Source: Dysgonamonadaceae bacterium (lineage in GTDB: Bacteria; Bacteroidota; Bacteroidia; Bacteroidales; Azobacteroidaceae). Taken from it: DNA of 48,154 nt. The stretch's first letter is position 1. Each line of letters starts with the position of its first letter. The translations under genes were made by a program, and so were the position numbers. This document shows positions 36,098 through 45,580 of this stretch, piece after piece. The DNA lies in contig JAISYG010000081.1 of NCBI GenBank assembly GCA_031270075.1, positions 1-48,154 of the forward strand, read 5' to 3'. The notes beneath the pieces were generated by a model. It did not search any database and had not been told where the DNA came from. It was given only the letters and a program-made list of their open reading frames with translations.

Positions 36098-36127
36098 TTG
36101 CAGTTTTAAATAAAAGCATTACCTTTG
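36098..36127 (+). promoter_or_regulatory. promoter of the CAT tRNA
   Basis: TTG (36098-36100) and TACCTTTG (36120-36127) are 19 bases apart and stand 16 bp before the mature tRNA. Confidence 0.75.
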
Positions 36128-36143
36128 CGCCCGATTTGTAAGA

Positions 36144-36217
36144 GGGCCCATAGCTCAGTTGGTTAGAGCACCTGACTCATAATCAGGGGGTCGCAGGATC
36201 ATGCCCTGCTGGGCCCA
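36144..36217 (+). tRNA. tRNA with anticodon CAT (Met or Ile2)
   Basis: A 74-nt cloverleaf folds with acceptor GGGCCCA/TGGGCCC, D stem GCTC/GAGC, anticodon stem CCTGA/TCAGG around CTCATAA (anticodon CAT), T stem GCAGG/CCTGC and discriminator A. The T loop reads ATCATGC, so position 54 is A instead of the usual T. It is not an initiator because the acceptor is fully paired. Whether it is elongator Met or lysidine-modified Ile2 cannot be settled by eye. Confidence 0.93.
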
Positions 36218-36241
36218 CGAGATAAAACAGACAATGATGTT

Positions 36242-36278
36242 AAAAGGCGCTAACAATTATTTGCGAGCGCTTTTTTTT
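36242..36278 (+). terminator. terminator after the tRNA
   Basis: AAAAGGCGCT pairs with AGCGCTTTT, with one bulged G, around an AT-rich loop and is followed by a run of T residues. Confidence 0.65.
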
Positions 36279-36303
36279 GTATCTTTACGTGTTTTTATAT
36301 TTG
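36277..36303 (+). promoter_or_regulatory. possible promoter of the AddB-like gene
   Basis: TATATTTG (36296-36303) matches the -7 consensus and stands 27 bp before the ATG. The nearest TTG (36277-36279) is 16 bases away, slightly short of the usual spacing. Confidence 0.45.
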
Positions 36304-36329
36304 GATTGACAGGAATAAATGTATTATAA

Positions 36330-39197
36330 ATGAACTTTTTACAGGCTGTAGCGAAAAATTTGTACACCACTTATGGAGATGAAATATCTTCTTTGACGCT
36401 GGTTTTTCCCTCACGGAGGGCGCAGTTGTTTTTTTCCGACGAACTGGCAACGCTTATCAACAAACCCGTCTGGTCGCCGGATTACGCAAGTCTCGAAGAG
36501 ATTGTTTCGTCGTTGAGTACTTTGCAAAAAATCGACGATTTCTCTTTGTTGACGCTTCTATATCAAGTATATAAAAAACATACGCACAGCGAAGAGACAT
36601 TCGACAAATTCTATTTCTGGGGCGAGACATTACTGAACGATTTCGACGATATTGACAAATATCTGGTTGATGCGAAGTTACTGTTCCGAAATCTGAAATC
36701 GCAGAAGACATTCGAAGGCGATTTTTCGTTCCTTACCGACGAGCAAATCGCATATATACAGCAGTTTTGGGAAAGTTTCAATCCTGCCGGCGACGCCGGT
36801 TTGCAGAGTAAATTCACCGAAATCTGGGATGTGTTGTTGTCGGTTTATACCGAGTTCAAATCGGTGTTGAGAGAGAAAAATCAGGCATATTCGGGCATGA
36901 TTTACAGAGATGTAGTCGAAAAAATGCAGCGGGACGAGCTTCCGGAGATTCAGGGCAAGTATGCGTTTATCGGGTTTAATGCACTTGGTAAGTGCGAGTT
37001 AGATTTGTTTTCGTATCTGAAAAAATCCGACAAAGCGATTTTTTTCTGGGATTACGACGATTATTATATAAACGACAAAAAACAGGAAGCGGGAATGTTT
37101 TTGCGGAAAAATATCAAACAGTTTCCTGCGCCATCCTCGTTCAATCTTCAGTCGGAATTTACATCCGGCAAAGACGTACATATCATTGCTTCGCCGTCTG
37201 ATGTTCTTCAGGCAAAGGCTATTAGCAAAATTTTGACAGAGATGAACGCCGGGTTCGACCGGAAAACAGCCATTGTGCTTACCGATGAGAATATTTTGAT
37301 TCCCGTCCTGCATTCTTTGCCCGACGAGTGCAGCGACGTCAATATCACGCTGGGTTATCCGCTGTTGCAAACGCCGGTATTCTCTCTGGCTGAACTGCTT
37401 ATACGTCTGCAAAATTCGTACAGGGAAAACAATTCCGGTTTTTATTACAAAGATGTACTTGCCATATTACGACACAGTTACGTAATTGACGCCTGCAGGG
37501 AAAATACTAAGGAAATCATTGACAACATTGTCAATAACAACATGATATATATCGACTGTCATTTGTTTGAAAACAATCCTTTCCTGAAAAAAATATTCGT
37601 TCCATTTTCGTCGTACGGAGAGTTAACTAATTATCTAATAGATATATTCACATCTATCGCCAGTGTTCCGTCTTCCGGAGACGAGCAAATTGCGCTCAGG
37701 AAAGAATACATATATTACATGACAAAATCGCTCAACAGGCTGAAAAAATCTATCGAAGAGATAAATCTCGAAATAGGTAAATCGGTGTTTCTTAGCCTGA
37801 TAAGAGATATTTTCAGAAATTTGAAGATTCCTTTCATGGGCGAACCCGTAAAAGGATTGCAGATAATGAATATTCAGGAAACCAGAGCATTGGATTTCGA
37901 AAATCTGATACTGCTTTCGGTCAACGAAGGACGCCTGCCGCACGAAACCAACAAAGCATCGTATATCCCTTATAATCTGCGTAAAGGTTACGGATTGCCG
38001 TGTCGTGAAGATTCGGAAGCAATTTCGGCGTACAACTTTTATCGCCTGATTCAGAGGGCAAAACACCTGCGATTGCTGTATTCATCCAAAACTGACGAAA
38101 ACAGGACGGGCGAAATGAGTCGCTATTTGTATCAACTTAAATTCGAAACTAAACTGAATATCAAGGAGTATCCGGTAACGTTCAACATCAGTTTCGGGGA
38201 AACTCCAAAAATAACAGTTGAAAAAGATGAGACTGTGCAGCAAATTTTAATGAAATATACAGGTGATAATCCTCAAAAAACGTTGTCACCAAGCGCATTA
38301 AGCAAATATATCGCCTGTCCGCTGAAGTTTTATTTTTCGTCGATACTCAAACTCGAATCCGATGAATCGGTGGTTGAAGAGTTGCAACTGAATCAGTTAG
38401 GCAACATTATCCATAATGTTATGGAAAAATTGTATTCGAATCTGATAAACAAAAAAGTTTCCGAAAAAGATATTGAGGATATTTGTACGAATACAGAAAT
38501 GATTGAATCGTTGATAGACACACACTTCGCTCAGGTATTTTACAAAAAAGATTCGTTGCCGGCAAATTTCAACGAAAACGGTAAATTGCTGGTTACAAGA
38601 GATGTAATTCGTAAATATGTGAAAAAGATTTTGGAATACGACAAAAACAATTCGGGATTCACATTTTTAGGGCTCGAAGAAAAAATCAAGATAAAATTTT
38701 CTATTGGAAATCTGACTGTCGGGCTGGAAGGAACAATCGACCGTATTGACAAGCAAAACAATACTTTACGTATAATCGATTACAAAACCGGCGCCGGACG
38801 CGGCGCTGATAAACGAATGAAATTCAATTCGGTAGAATCACTGTTCGATTCCAATCCCGAAGTGTTAAATAAAGAAGCCTTCCAGACATTCATGTACGCG
38901 CTTATGTACCGGAAAAGTAAAAATCCACCGGAAAAAATAGTCCCGGCACTGTATTTTGTAAAAGACAGTTATTCACTCGATTTCAATTATCATCTGATAG
39001 ACGAAGATATAAAAGAAGGAGACGGAAAAAAAGGAAAGGAAGTAACTGATTTTAGTGTATATCAGAGTCTTTTTGAAGAATGTTTGACACGAAATTTACG
39101 GGAATTATTCGACTTCGGCGTCCCATTTACACAAACGGAACATAAGAGGACATGCAAAAGTTGTTCGTGCAGAATAATATGTAAGTTCGATGATTAA
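36330..39197 (+). CDS. AddB-like PD-(D/E)XK nuclease with Fe-S cysteine cluster
   Basis: The 955-residue protein has an inactivated-helicase-like N-terminal half (LTLVFPSRRAQLFFSDEL) and a RecB-family nuclease domain at its C-terminus. The nuclease core reads GTIDRIDKQNNTLRIIDYKTG near residues 800-818. A cysteine in IACPLKFYF near 661 and three in CKSCSCRIIC near 940-951 match the 4Fe-4S staple of AddB. In the AddAB complex it would process double-strand breaks. The expected AddA helicase-nuclease is not next to it; nothing on the same strand follows for over 2 kb. Confidence 0.85.
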   Translation: MNFLQAVAKNLYTTYGDEISSLTLVFPSRRAQLFFSDELATLINKPVWSPDYASLEEIVSSLSTLQKIDDFSLLTLLYQVYKKHTHSEETFDKFYFWGETLLNDFDDIDKYLVDAKLLFRNLKSQKTFEGDFSFLTDEQIAYIQQFWESFNPAGDAGLQSKFTEIWDVLLSVYTEFKSVLREKNQAYSGMIYRDVVEKMQRDELPEIQGKYAFIGFNALGKCELDLFSYLKKSDKAIFFWDYDDYYINDKKQEAGMFLRKNIKQFPAPSSFNLQSEFTSGKDVHIIASPSDVLQAKAISKILTEMNAGFDRKTAIVLTDENILIPVLHSLPDECSDVNITLGYPLLQTPVFSLAELLIRLQNSYRENNSGFYYKDVLAILRHSYVIDACRENTKEIIDNIVNNNMIYIDCHLFENNPFLKKIFVPFSSYGELTNYLIDIFTSIASVPSSGDEQIALRKEYIYYMTKSLNRLKKSIEEINLEIGKSVFLSLIRDIFRNLKIPFMGEPVKGLQIMNIQETRALDFENLILLSVNEGRLPHETNKASYIPYNLRKGYGLPCREDSEAISAYNFYRLIQRAKHLRLLYSSKTDENRTGEMSRYLYQLKFETKLNIKEYPVTFNISFGETPKITVEKDETVQQILMKYTGDNPQKTLSPSALSKYIACPLKFYFSSILKLESDESVVEELQLNQLGNIIHNVMEKLYSNLINKKVSEKDIEDICTNTEMIESLIDTHFAQVFYKKDSLPANFNENGKLLVTRDVIRKYVKKILEYDKNNSGFTFLGLEEKIKIKFSIGNLTVGLEGTIDRIDKQNNTLRIIDYKTGAGRGADKRMKFNSVESLFDSNPEVLNKEAFQTFMYALMYRKSKNPPEKIVPALYFVKDSYSLDFNYHLIDEDIKEGDGKKGKEVTDFSVYQSLFEECLTRNLRELFDFGVPFTQTEHKRTCKSCSCRIICKFDD

Positions 39198-39212
39198 AAA
39201 TAATCCTATTTA

Positions 39213-39597
39213 GTATTTGCCCGAAAACTCACAATGTCCAAATCTATAGTAATTTATACGCAAAAAAGATTTGAATCTTTTCACTCAATTGACTGTCCGA
39301 AAGCCCGAAGGGCTTCAATATGAATAACCCTGAGCAAGCCGACGGCGCAGCTCGGGGTATAGTCGCCTCCTCTTCCGAACTACGTAGTAGTTCAACCCTT
39401 TCAGGGTTGATAGAGAGGTTAGCGTTGTCCCCGAGCTGCGCTACGCTTGCTCGGGGTTATTAAAATTCGACGCCTTCGGCGTCATCTGCTACCCAATAAT
39501 GCGACAATCAAATTGCATCATATTCAAACATAACAGGTTTTTAAAACTTGTTATATTTCAATATTTTCAGTTGATATAACAGTTTTCGGACAAACAC
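39213..39597. mobile_element. MITE-like 385-bp element with terminal inverted repeats
   Basis: GTATTTGCCCGAAAACT (39213-39229) and its near inverse AGTTTTCGGACAAACAC (39581-39597) match at 15 of 17 positions, and TATTTA flanks both sides (39207-39212, 39598-39603) as a possible 6-bp target duplication. Inside are hairpins at 39301-39315, 39377-39393, 39394-39408 and 39469-39483, and a long imperfect inverted repeat 39323-39357 with 39429-39461 that pairs AATAACCC and GCAGCTCGGGG blocks. No ORF of useful size is present. It fills most of the gap between the AddB-like gene and ahpF. Confidence 0.65.
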
Positions 39598-39756
39598 TAT
39601 TTACTTGATTTCGCTCCCAAAAATAAATTGAATTTGATATGAATGACCGATGGTTATGAAAAAAAAATTACTCCTTCCTCTCACACAATCAACCAATTTT
39701 CCTGCCATTTTGACATAGTCAAATGCCAGAGACGCCATTTTGCCATTTTGACCTGA
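39598..39756. other. gap with GCCATTTTG direct repeats
   Basis: Between the MITE-like element and ahpF there is no gene. GCCATTTTG occurs three times between 39709 and 39750, the last two in tandem, and may form part of a convergent terminator region for the two facing genes. Nothing else is visible. Confidence 0.5.
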
Positions 39757-41304
39757 TTACACCCCCCTAATCCGGTCTTCGAAAGCGCTTAACGCTACTT
39801 TTGCTCCTTCGCCCATTGAGATGATAATCTGCTTGTACGGAATATTTGTCACATCGCCGGCGGCATATATTCCCTGTTTGCTTGTGCGACCGTGATTGTC
39901 GATTTCGATTTCGCCGGCTCTGTTTGTAGTTACGATATCCTTGAAAACGCCACTGTTAGCCATTAAACCTATCTGGACAAAGATTCCGTCAAGTTCGATA
40001 ACGCTTTCTGTATCGGTTTTACGGTCTTTCACACGTATTCCCGTCACTTTTTCGCCGTCGCCGATGACTTCCGTTGTCTGGGCGCTCACAATGATTTCGA
40101 TATTGTCACGGCTTTTGGCGTTGTCCTGCAGGACGGTATCGGCTCTTAGCTGATCGGCAAATTCGAGAACCGTCACTTTCGAACAGATTCCCGACAAGTC
40201 AATTGCCGCTTCGATTCCCGAATTTCCTCCGCCAACAACCGCAACACGTTTTCCCTTGTAGAACGGACCATCGCAATGCGGACAGAAAGCAACGCCGCGT
40301 CCGATATGCTCCGATTCGCCCGGAACATTGAGTTTTCGCCAGTTAGCGCCGGTGGCAATGATAATCGACGAAGCCGTATATCGCTCGCCTGTCGCAACCC
40401 ACACAATCTTTTTGTTGTCTTCATCAGTGATTTTTTCTACACGACGATGTTCCAGCAAATCGACAGAATAAGCTTGCGCGTGAGTTTTCAGCTGTGCAGC
40501 AAGTTGAGAGCCTGTGATATACGGAACTGAAATCAGATTTTCGATTCCGACAGTATCGTTCACCTGTCCCCCTACCCTTTCGGCTATTACGGCGACTTTC
40601 AATCCTTTGCGCGCCGAATAAATCGCTGCCGACGTTCCTGCCGGTCCACTACCGACAACAATCACGTCGTACGATTTTATTTCGGTTTGACTTGCCTGTA
40701 TTTCAGAGCCATATTGAGTGTGAAGTTTTTCGAGCAGTTCTCCAAAATTCGACCTGCCGACATGTAACAACTGTCCATCAGCAAAAACCGAAGGCACAGC
40801 CTGAATATTCAAAGCATTAGCTTCGTCCTGATAAAGAGCGCCATCGACCATTTCGTGAGTGATATTGTCGTTGAACAAAGCCATAAGATTCAGCGACTGA
40901 ACAATATCGGGACAATTGGTGCATGTCAGCGAAACGTAAGTCGTGAGATTAATCTTGCCCTTCAAAGCTTTCACACGGTTTATCAGAGCTTCGTCAGGAA
41001 TATTTTTTCCCTGCCCGTCGCTGTTGAGTATTGCAAGTATCAACGACGTAAACTCGTGTCCGTTAGGGATTCCGCGAAAACGGATACCCGTAAATTTGCC
41101 GTCTTTCAGCAACGAAAACGCTAAATACGTTCCATCGTTTATCCGGCATTCGATATTGCCGGAAGTTGCGGCTACATCGTTCAAGAAATCAATAAATTCG
41201 TCCCGTGATTCGTGTGTTTCGGGAACTGTTGCATCCAGCAAATATCCGGATTTCAGGTTGGCAAAGAGACTTTGCAATTGTTGTTTTATTTCATTGTCTA
41301 ACAT
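39757..41304 (-). CDS. ahpF: alkyl hydroperoxide reductase subunit F
   Basis: The ATG at 41304 gives 515 residues, the usual AhpF length, with start [10 protein letters not shown]; the longer track start overlaps the promoter. The N-terminal double thioredoxin-like domain has CTNC at 128-131, the FAD domain [12 protein letters not shown] follows at 218, the redox pair CPHC is at 341-344 and the NADH site [13 protein letters not shown] follows. AhpF passes electrons from NADH to AhpC to destroy peroxides. ahpC, usually adjacent, is absent: the next gene upstream is divergent. Confidence 0.96.
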   Translation of the reverse strand: MLDNEIKQQLQSLFANLKSGYLLDATVPETHESRDEFIDFLNDVAATSGNIECRINDGTYLAFSLLKDGKFTGIRFRGIPNGHEFTSLILAILNSDGQGKNIPDEALINRVKALKGKINLTTYVSLTCTNCPDIVQSLNLMALFNDNITHEMVDGALYQDEANALNIQAVPSVFADGQLLHVGRSNFGELLEKLHTQYGSEIQASQTEIKSYDVIVVGSGPAGTSAAIYSARKGLKVAVIAERVGGQVNDTVGIENLISVPYITGSQLAAQLKTHAQAYSVDLLEHRRVEKITDEDNKKIVWVATGERYTASSIIIATGANWRKLNVPGESEHIGRGVAFCPHCDGPFYKGKRVAVVGGGNSGIEAAIDLSGICSKVTVLEFADQLRADTVLQDNAKSRDNIEIIVSAQTTEVIGDGEKVTGIRVKDRKTDTESVIELDGIFVQIGLMANSGVFKDIVTTNRAGEIEIDNHGRTSKQGIYAAGDVTNIPYKQIIISMGEGAKVALSAFEDRIRGV

Positions 41305-41343
41305 AACTGTGTTTTTTTTTAATAAATCATCAAAAATTTTCTG

Positions 41344-41375
41344 CAAAGTTACGGTATTGTATCAATATAAATCAA
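41344..41375 (-). promoter_or_regulatory. promoter of ahpF
   Basis: On the minus strand TTG (41373-41375) is followed after 21 bases by TAACTTTG (41344-41351). The leader to the ATG is about 36 nt. Confidence 0.75.
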
Positions 41376-41498
41376 ATCAATGTTTTTTATACACGCATAA
41401 ATATAGCTTATTACAAATCTGTTATCAAATATTTTTATGAACATTATGCAAAATATAAACTTTTTGTATAATTTTGCATTTTGAAAGGAGAATTAAAT

Positions 41499-42251
41499 AT
41501 GAAAAAGAGAAGTGTTGTAGAAAGTGTGGTGAACAACGAAACGATTTATCAACAGGGAATTTCCGTCGATTGTGTAATCATCGGATTCCATGACAGGAGG
41601 TTAAAAGTGTTATTAAGTAAATTCAATTTTTTTCATAAATGGATGTTACCTGTCGGATTCATTATGAAAGACGAAGATATGGACGTCGCTGCTTGTAGTG
41701 TTCTGAAAAATATAACAGGTTTGAAAGATATCTATATGTATCAGTTTCATACGTTTGGCAGTACAATCCGCCTAAATGCAAAGGAACATCGGACTATTAT
41801 GGCAAAAATAGGTCTTGCCGACACAAACCACTGGCTTGCACAGCGTTTGGTCAGCGTTGGATACTGCGCTTTGGTCGATTATTCACAGGTAAATATCAGC
41901 GCCAGTGCCAATGAGAAAGTCCAGTGGTTCAATATCAACGAAATCCCTTCGCTGTATTCCGACCATAACAGTATTATCGGAAAAGCGTTGGCAATGATAC
42001 GGACACAGCTGGATATCATTCCGGTAGGCTACAAACTTCTGCCTGAAAAGTTTCCTTTGTCCGAATTGCGAATTATTTACGAAACAATTCTCGAACAGGA
42101 ATTGGACAGGCGTAATTTTCAACGTAAAATACTATCGACGGGATATTTGATAAACCTGGGCGAATATCAGAGAAAACCGGGACAAAAACCAACAGCGCTG
42201 TTTGCATTCGACAAAGAAAAATGCGAGGAAGCGCTGCAAAATATTATCTGA
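41499..42251 (+). CDS. Nudix-fold transcriptional regulator (NrtR/AraR-like)
   Basis: AAGGAG lies 11 bases before the ATG at 41499, an unusual clear Shine-Dalgarno for this phylum and the reason to prefer it over the TTG at 41481. The 250-residue product has a Nudix fold in which the Nudix box is degenerate: GFIMKDED continues to SVLKNITGL, so the catalytic RE and EE residues are lost. A C-terminal winged-helix part follows (LSELRIIYETILEQELDRRNFQRKIL). This pattern matches regulators such as Bacteroides AraR and NrtR that bind a sugar or ADP-ribose ligand. No sugar gene adjoins it. Confidence 0.82.
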   Translation: MKKRSVVESVVNNETIYQQGISVDCVIIGFHDRRLKVLLSKFNFFHKWMLPVGFIMKDEDMDVAACSVLKNITGLKDIYMYQFHTFGSTIRLNAKEHRTIMAKIGLADTNHWLAQRLVSVGYCALVDYSQVNISASANEKVQWFNINEIPSLYSDHNSIIGKALAMIRTQLDIIPVGYKLLPEKFPLSELRIIYETILEQELDRRNFQRKILSTGYLINLGEYQRKPGQKPTALFAFDKEKCEEALQNII

Positions 42252-42257
42252 ATTGAA

Positions 42258-42974
42258 ATGTCGAACGATTATTTCAGATTCAAACAATTCACTGTCAAGC
42301 AGGATCGAACGGCAATGAAAGTCGGCATCGACAGCGTCCTGCTTGGAGCATGGACGGCGGTGAGCGGCTCGGAGAAAAATGTTCTTGACATCGGAACCGG
42401 TGTCGGACTGCTGGCTCTCATGATGGCGCAGAAAATCCCCGGTGCAACAATAACCGCCTGCGAAATAGATGAAAACGCTTGTGAACAGGCGCGTGAAAAC
42501 ATACTGTCGTCAAAGTGGAACGAAAGAATTACCGTCGTAAACGCCGATATCAGAACGTTCACGCAGAATCTTAAAGGTTTTGACTTAATAATATGTAATC
42601 CTCCGTATTTCGAAAAATCGCTGAAATCACTTGACAGCAAACGAAATATCGCCCGTCACAACGACTGCCTGCCTTTCTCCGATTTGATTGATTGCGTCCA
42701 CCGGCTACTGAGCGACAACGGACGTTTTGTCTTAATCGTTCCCAATGATAAAGCCAGCATAATCACCGACCTTGCCGCCGGTAAAAACCTGTTCCCGATG
42801 CGACGGTTGAACATCAAACCCACTGAAACAAAACCGGTAAACAGAGTGATTCTGGAACTCGCCTGCACATCGCAACCTCCGGAAGAATATTCGTTGACTG
42901 TACGAACCGGAAACGGCTATTCCGACGAGTATAAATCTTTAACGAAAGATTTCTATGGATGTACAACAAAATAA
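42258..42974 (+). CDS. trmN: tRNA1(Val) adenine-37 N6-methyltransferase (TrmN6/YfiC family)
   Basis: The 238-residue class I methyltransferase starts FRFKQFTVKQDRTAMKVGID, typical of the family, has the AdoMet motif LDIGTGVGLLAL near residue 45 and the catalytic NPPYF near residue 116. It would methylate N6 of A37 in tRNA. It lies 6 bp downstream of the Nudix-type regulator and is probably co-transcribed with it. Confidence 0.9.
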   Translation: MSNDYFRFKQFTVKQDRTAMKVGIDSVLLGAWTAVSGSEKNVLDIGTGVGLLALMMAQKIPGATITACEIDENACEQARENILSSKWNERITVVNADIRTFTQNLKGFDLIICNPPYFEKSLKSLDSKRNIARHNDCLPFSDLIDCVHRLLSDNGRFVLIVPNDKASIITDLAAGKNLFPMRRLNIKPTETKPVNRVILELACTSQPPEEYSLTVRTGNGYSDEYKSLTKDFYGCTTK

Positions 42975-43034
42975 GTGTACGGAATGAATTATTTTGACTA
43001 CTTTTGCGCTCAAATTTAGTAAAAATAATATGAT

Positions 43035-44210
43035 ATGAAATTATTACCATTTAAACTCGAAGGCGACAAAAAAATTTGGATTTTGCTTATTTTGCTTGCT
43101 TTAATATCGGTATTATCCGTTTATTCAAGCACATACAGGTTGACGATGAGAACGGGAAATTTATTAGTACCGATTTCGAGGCACTTGTTTTTTCTGGCAT
43201 TAGGATTTATCGGCATATACATTATGCACAAAAAAACGTTGAGATATTACAAACTCTTTGTTCCTTTAGTTTTGGCTTTTGTTGTAATTTGCTTGATATT
43301 AGTATTTTTTATACAGAGTGAAGGCGAAAGACGCTGGCTTTTCAGTCGAAGTTTACAGCCTTCAGACATTGTCAAAGTCGTCATGGTGGTGTATTTAGCG
43401 AAAGTTTTGAGCGACGGTTTCGGTGGAAGTATCAAAATGTTCTTTTGGCGGGTGATTTTTCCCATACTTTTAGTTTGTATTCTGGTTATCAGGGGACATA
43501 CGTCGAATGCTGTGATAATTGCCGGCGTTTCGATGCTGATGGTATTTATGGGCGCAACAAACATTAAATATCGTTTTCTCAGCATTTTGGTAATGTTTGT
43601 AGTGCTAAGCGGTTACCTTTTGTTTTACAAGGATATTGGACGCGGAGAAACGGCATCAAGCAGAATAACAACATGGATTTCAAATACTTTTTATCCGTCG
43701 AAAACTTATGGGAATGGAACGAAGACAACATCCAGAAAAAGCAACTATTCACAAGCCGAAACGGCGCAATATGCAATAGTTTCGGGCGGACTTTTCAGGA
43801 TAGCGCCGGGAAAAAGTTTTTATCGAAAAACGCTGTCGGAGGCTCACAACGATTATATTTTCGCTATCATTGTCGAAGAATATGGCATGGCAGGCGGAAT
43901 ATTTGTGATAATAATTTATCTTATGCTGTTTTACAGGATTTTAATGGTCTTGAAAAAATGTACCAGACCGTTTACTTCTTTGTTGTTGTCGGGTTTACTT
44001 ATCTTGATTATTTCGCAGACATTCATCCATATAGGCGTATCTGTGGGAGGATTGCCCATCACAGGACAAAATTTGCCGCTGATAAGCACCGGCGGAACTT
44101 CGATAATAATCACATGTATCGCTTTCGGTATGATTCTTGCAACGAGCAGAATCGCCGAAGAAAATGAACAGGAAGAATCTCAAAATCAAAGTAAAAAAGA
44201 AATTGTATGA
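43035..44210 (+). CDS. ftsW: FtsW/RodA/SpoVE-family peptidoglycan polymerase (FtsW)
   Basis: The 391-residue SEDS protein has about ten membrane spans and the family signatures GERRWLF...LQPSDIVKV, SEAHNDYIFAIIVEEYGM and LPLISTGGTS. FtsW makes septal glycan strands from lipid II. Its stop overlaps the murC ATG (ATGA), and the murC link identifies it as FtsW rather than RodA. A TACTTTTG -7-like box lies at 42999-43006, 29 bp upstream, without a well-spaced TTG. Confidence 0.92.
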   Translation: MKLLPFKLEGDKKIWILLILLALISVLSVYSSTYRLTMRTGNLLVPISRHLFFLALGFIGIYIMHKKTLRYYKLFVPLVLAFVVICLILVFFIQSEGERRWLFSRSLQPSDIVKVVMVVYLAKVLSDGFGGSIKMFFWRVIFPILLVCILVIRGHTSNAVIIAGVSMLMVFMGATNIKYRFLSILVMFVVLSGYLLFYKDIGRGETASSRITTWISNTFYPSKTYGNGTKTTSRKSNYSQAETAQYAIVSGGLFRIAPGKSFYRKTLSEAHNDYIFAIIVEEYGMAGGIFVIIIYLMLFYRILMVLKKCTRPFTSLLLSGLLILIISQTFIHIGVSVGGLPITGQNLPLISTGGTSIIITCIAFGMILATSRIAEENEQEESQNQSKKEIV

Positions 44211-45580
44211 AAAAAAGAGCGTATTTTATCGGTATCGGCGGAATAGGAATGAGCGCCATTGCACGATTCTATAAACATGAGGGTTACGAGGTCGCCGGAT
44301 ATGACAAAACGCCCTCGGATTTGACCGATGAACTGCAAAATGAGGGAATTAACATTCATTTCGACGATTGTGTCGCCGCAATTCCCGAACAGTTTCGCAA
44401 CAACGAAACTCTTGTGATTTATACTCCCGCTATTCCGGACAACAGCTTAGAACTCAACTATTTTCGTGACACGGGAAACACTCCGGTAAAACGGTCCGCC
44501 GTTCTGGGAATGATTGCCAAAGACAAAAAAGTCCTTGCCGTAGCAGGTACGCACGGAAAAACTACTACTTCGACTTTACTCGCTCATCTTATGACCGTTG
44601 CATCAAATGGCTGTACGGCTTTTCTCGGAGGCGTTTCGAAGAATTACAACAGCAATCTTCTCCTGTCAAAAAGCGAGTGGCTGGTTGCCGAAGCCGACGA
44701 ATACGACCGTTCGTTTCTGCGTCTGTATCCTCATATAGCGATTGTTACCGCCGCCGACGCTGATCATCTGGATATTTATGGAACCGAAAAAGAAATGAAA
44801 AACGCTTTCGGCGATTTTGTCTCGCAGATTGATTCCGATGGTGTTCTCATCCTGAAAAAAGGAACCAAAATACCTTTGGACAAAATCCGGTGCAAAACAT
44901 ATTCTTATTCATACGACAATAAGGAAGCTGATTTTTACGCTTTTAACATTTTTCCCTACAAAGATGCAACGACCACAAAGTTTCTTAAATTCGACGTTCA
45001 CACTCCCGCCGGAACAATCGACAACTGTACTTTGCAATTGCCGGGCTGGGTAAACATCGAAAATGCCGTCGCCGCCGTTGCCGCTGCAATACTTGCAGGC
45101 GCCGACAAAAACAGGATTAAGAACGCATTGGAAACATTTTCGGGCGTCAAACGACGTTTCGACATACAGATAAATACGCCGGAACTCACTTATATCGACG
45201 ACTATGCGCATCATCCGGAAGAGTTGAGAGCGGCAATAACTTCTGTACGCCAGATGTTTCCCGGCAGAAAAATTCTGGGCGTATTTCAGCCGCATCTTTA
45301 TACCCGCACCCGTGATTTCGCAGACGGATTTGCCGACAGTCTCAGTCTCCTCGACGAACTGATTCTCTTAGACATATATCCCGCAAGGGAATTGCCGATT
45401 GAAGGCGTAACATCCGGAATTATTTTCGACAAAGTACGGATTGAAAACAAACTGATGCGTACAAGAGACGAACTGATGAACTTGCTTAAAAACAGAGATA
45501 TCGATGTGCTGATAACTCTTGGAGCAGGCGACATCGACCGTTTTGTAGAACCGATAACAAAACTTTTGACGTCGCAATGA
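44207..45580 (+). CDS. murC: UDP-N-acetylmuramate-L-alanine ligase
   Basis: This 457-residue cytoplasmic ligase adds L-Ala to UDP-MurNAc. It begins with the Rossmann-like FIGIGGIGMSAIARF, has the ATP site AGTHGKTTTSTL near residue 111, the EADEYDRSF region and the C-terminal DDYAHHPEE and FQPHLYTRT motifs. Both ends overlap neighbours by 4 bp (ATGA), with ftsW before and the comEC-like gene after. In most Bacteroidota dcw clusters murG stands between ftsW and murC; it is missing here. Confidence 0.96.
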   Translation: MKKRAYFIGIGGIGMSAIARFYKHEGYEVAGYDKTPSDLTDELQNEGINIHFDDCVAAIPEQFRNNETLVIYTPAIPDNSLELNYFRDTGNTPVKRSAVLGMIAKDKKVLAVAGTHGKTTTSTLLAHLMTVASNGCTAFLGGVSKNYNSNLLLSKSEWLVAEADEYDRSFLRLYPHIAIVTAADADHLDIYGTEKEMKNAFGDFVSQIDSDGVLILKKGTKIPLDKIRCKTYSYSYDNKEADFYAFNIFPYKDATTTKFLKFDVHTPAGTIDNCTLQLPGWVNIENAVAAVAAAILAGADKNRIKNALETFSGVKRRFDIQINTPELTYIDDYAHHPEELRAAITSVRQMFPGRKILGVFQPHLYTRTRDFADGFADSLSLLDELILLDIYPARELPIEGVTSGIIFDKVRIENKLMRTRDELMNLLKNRDIDVLITLGAGDIDRFVEPITKLLTSQ

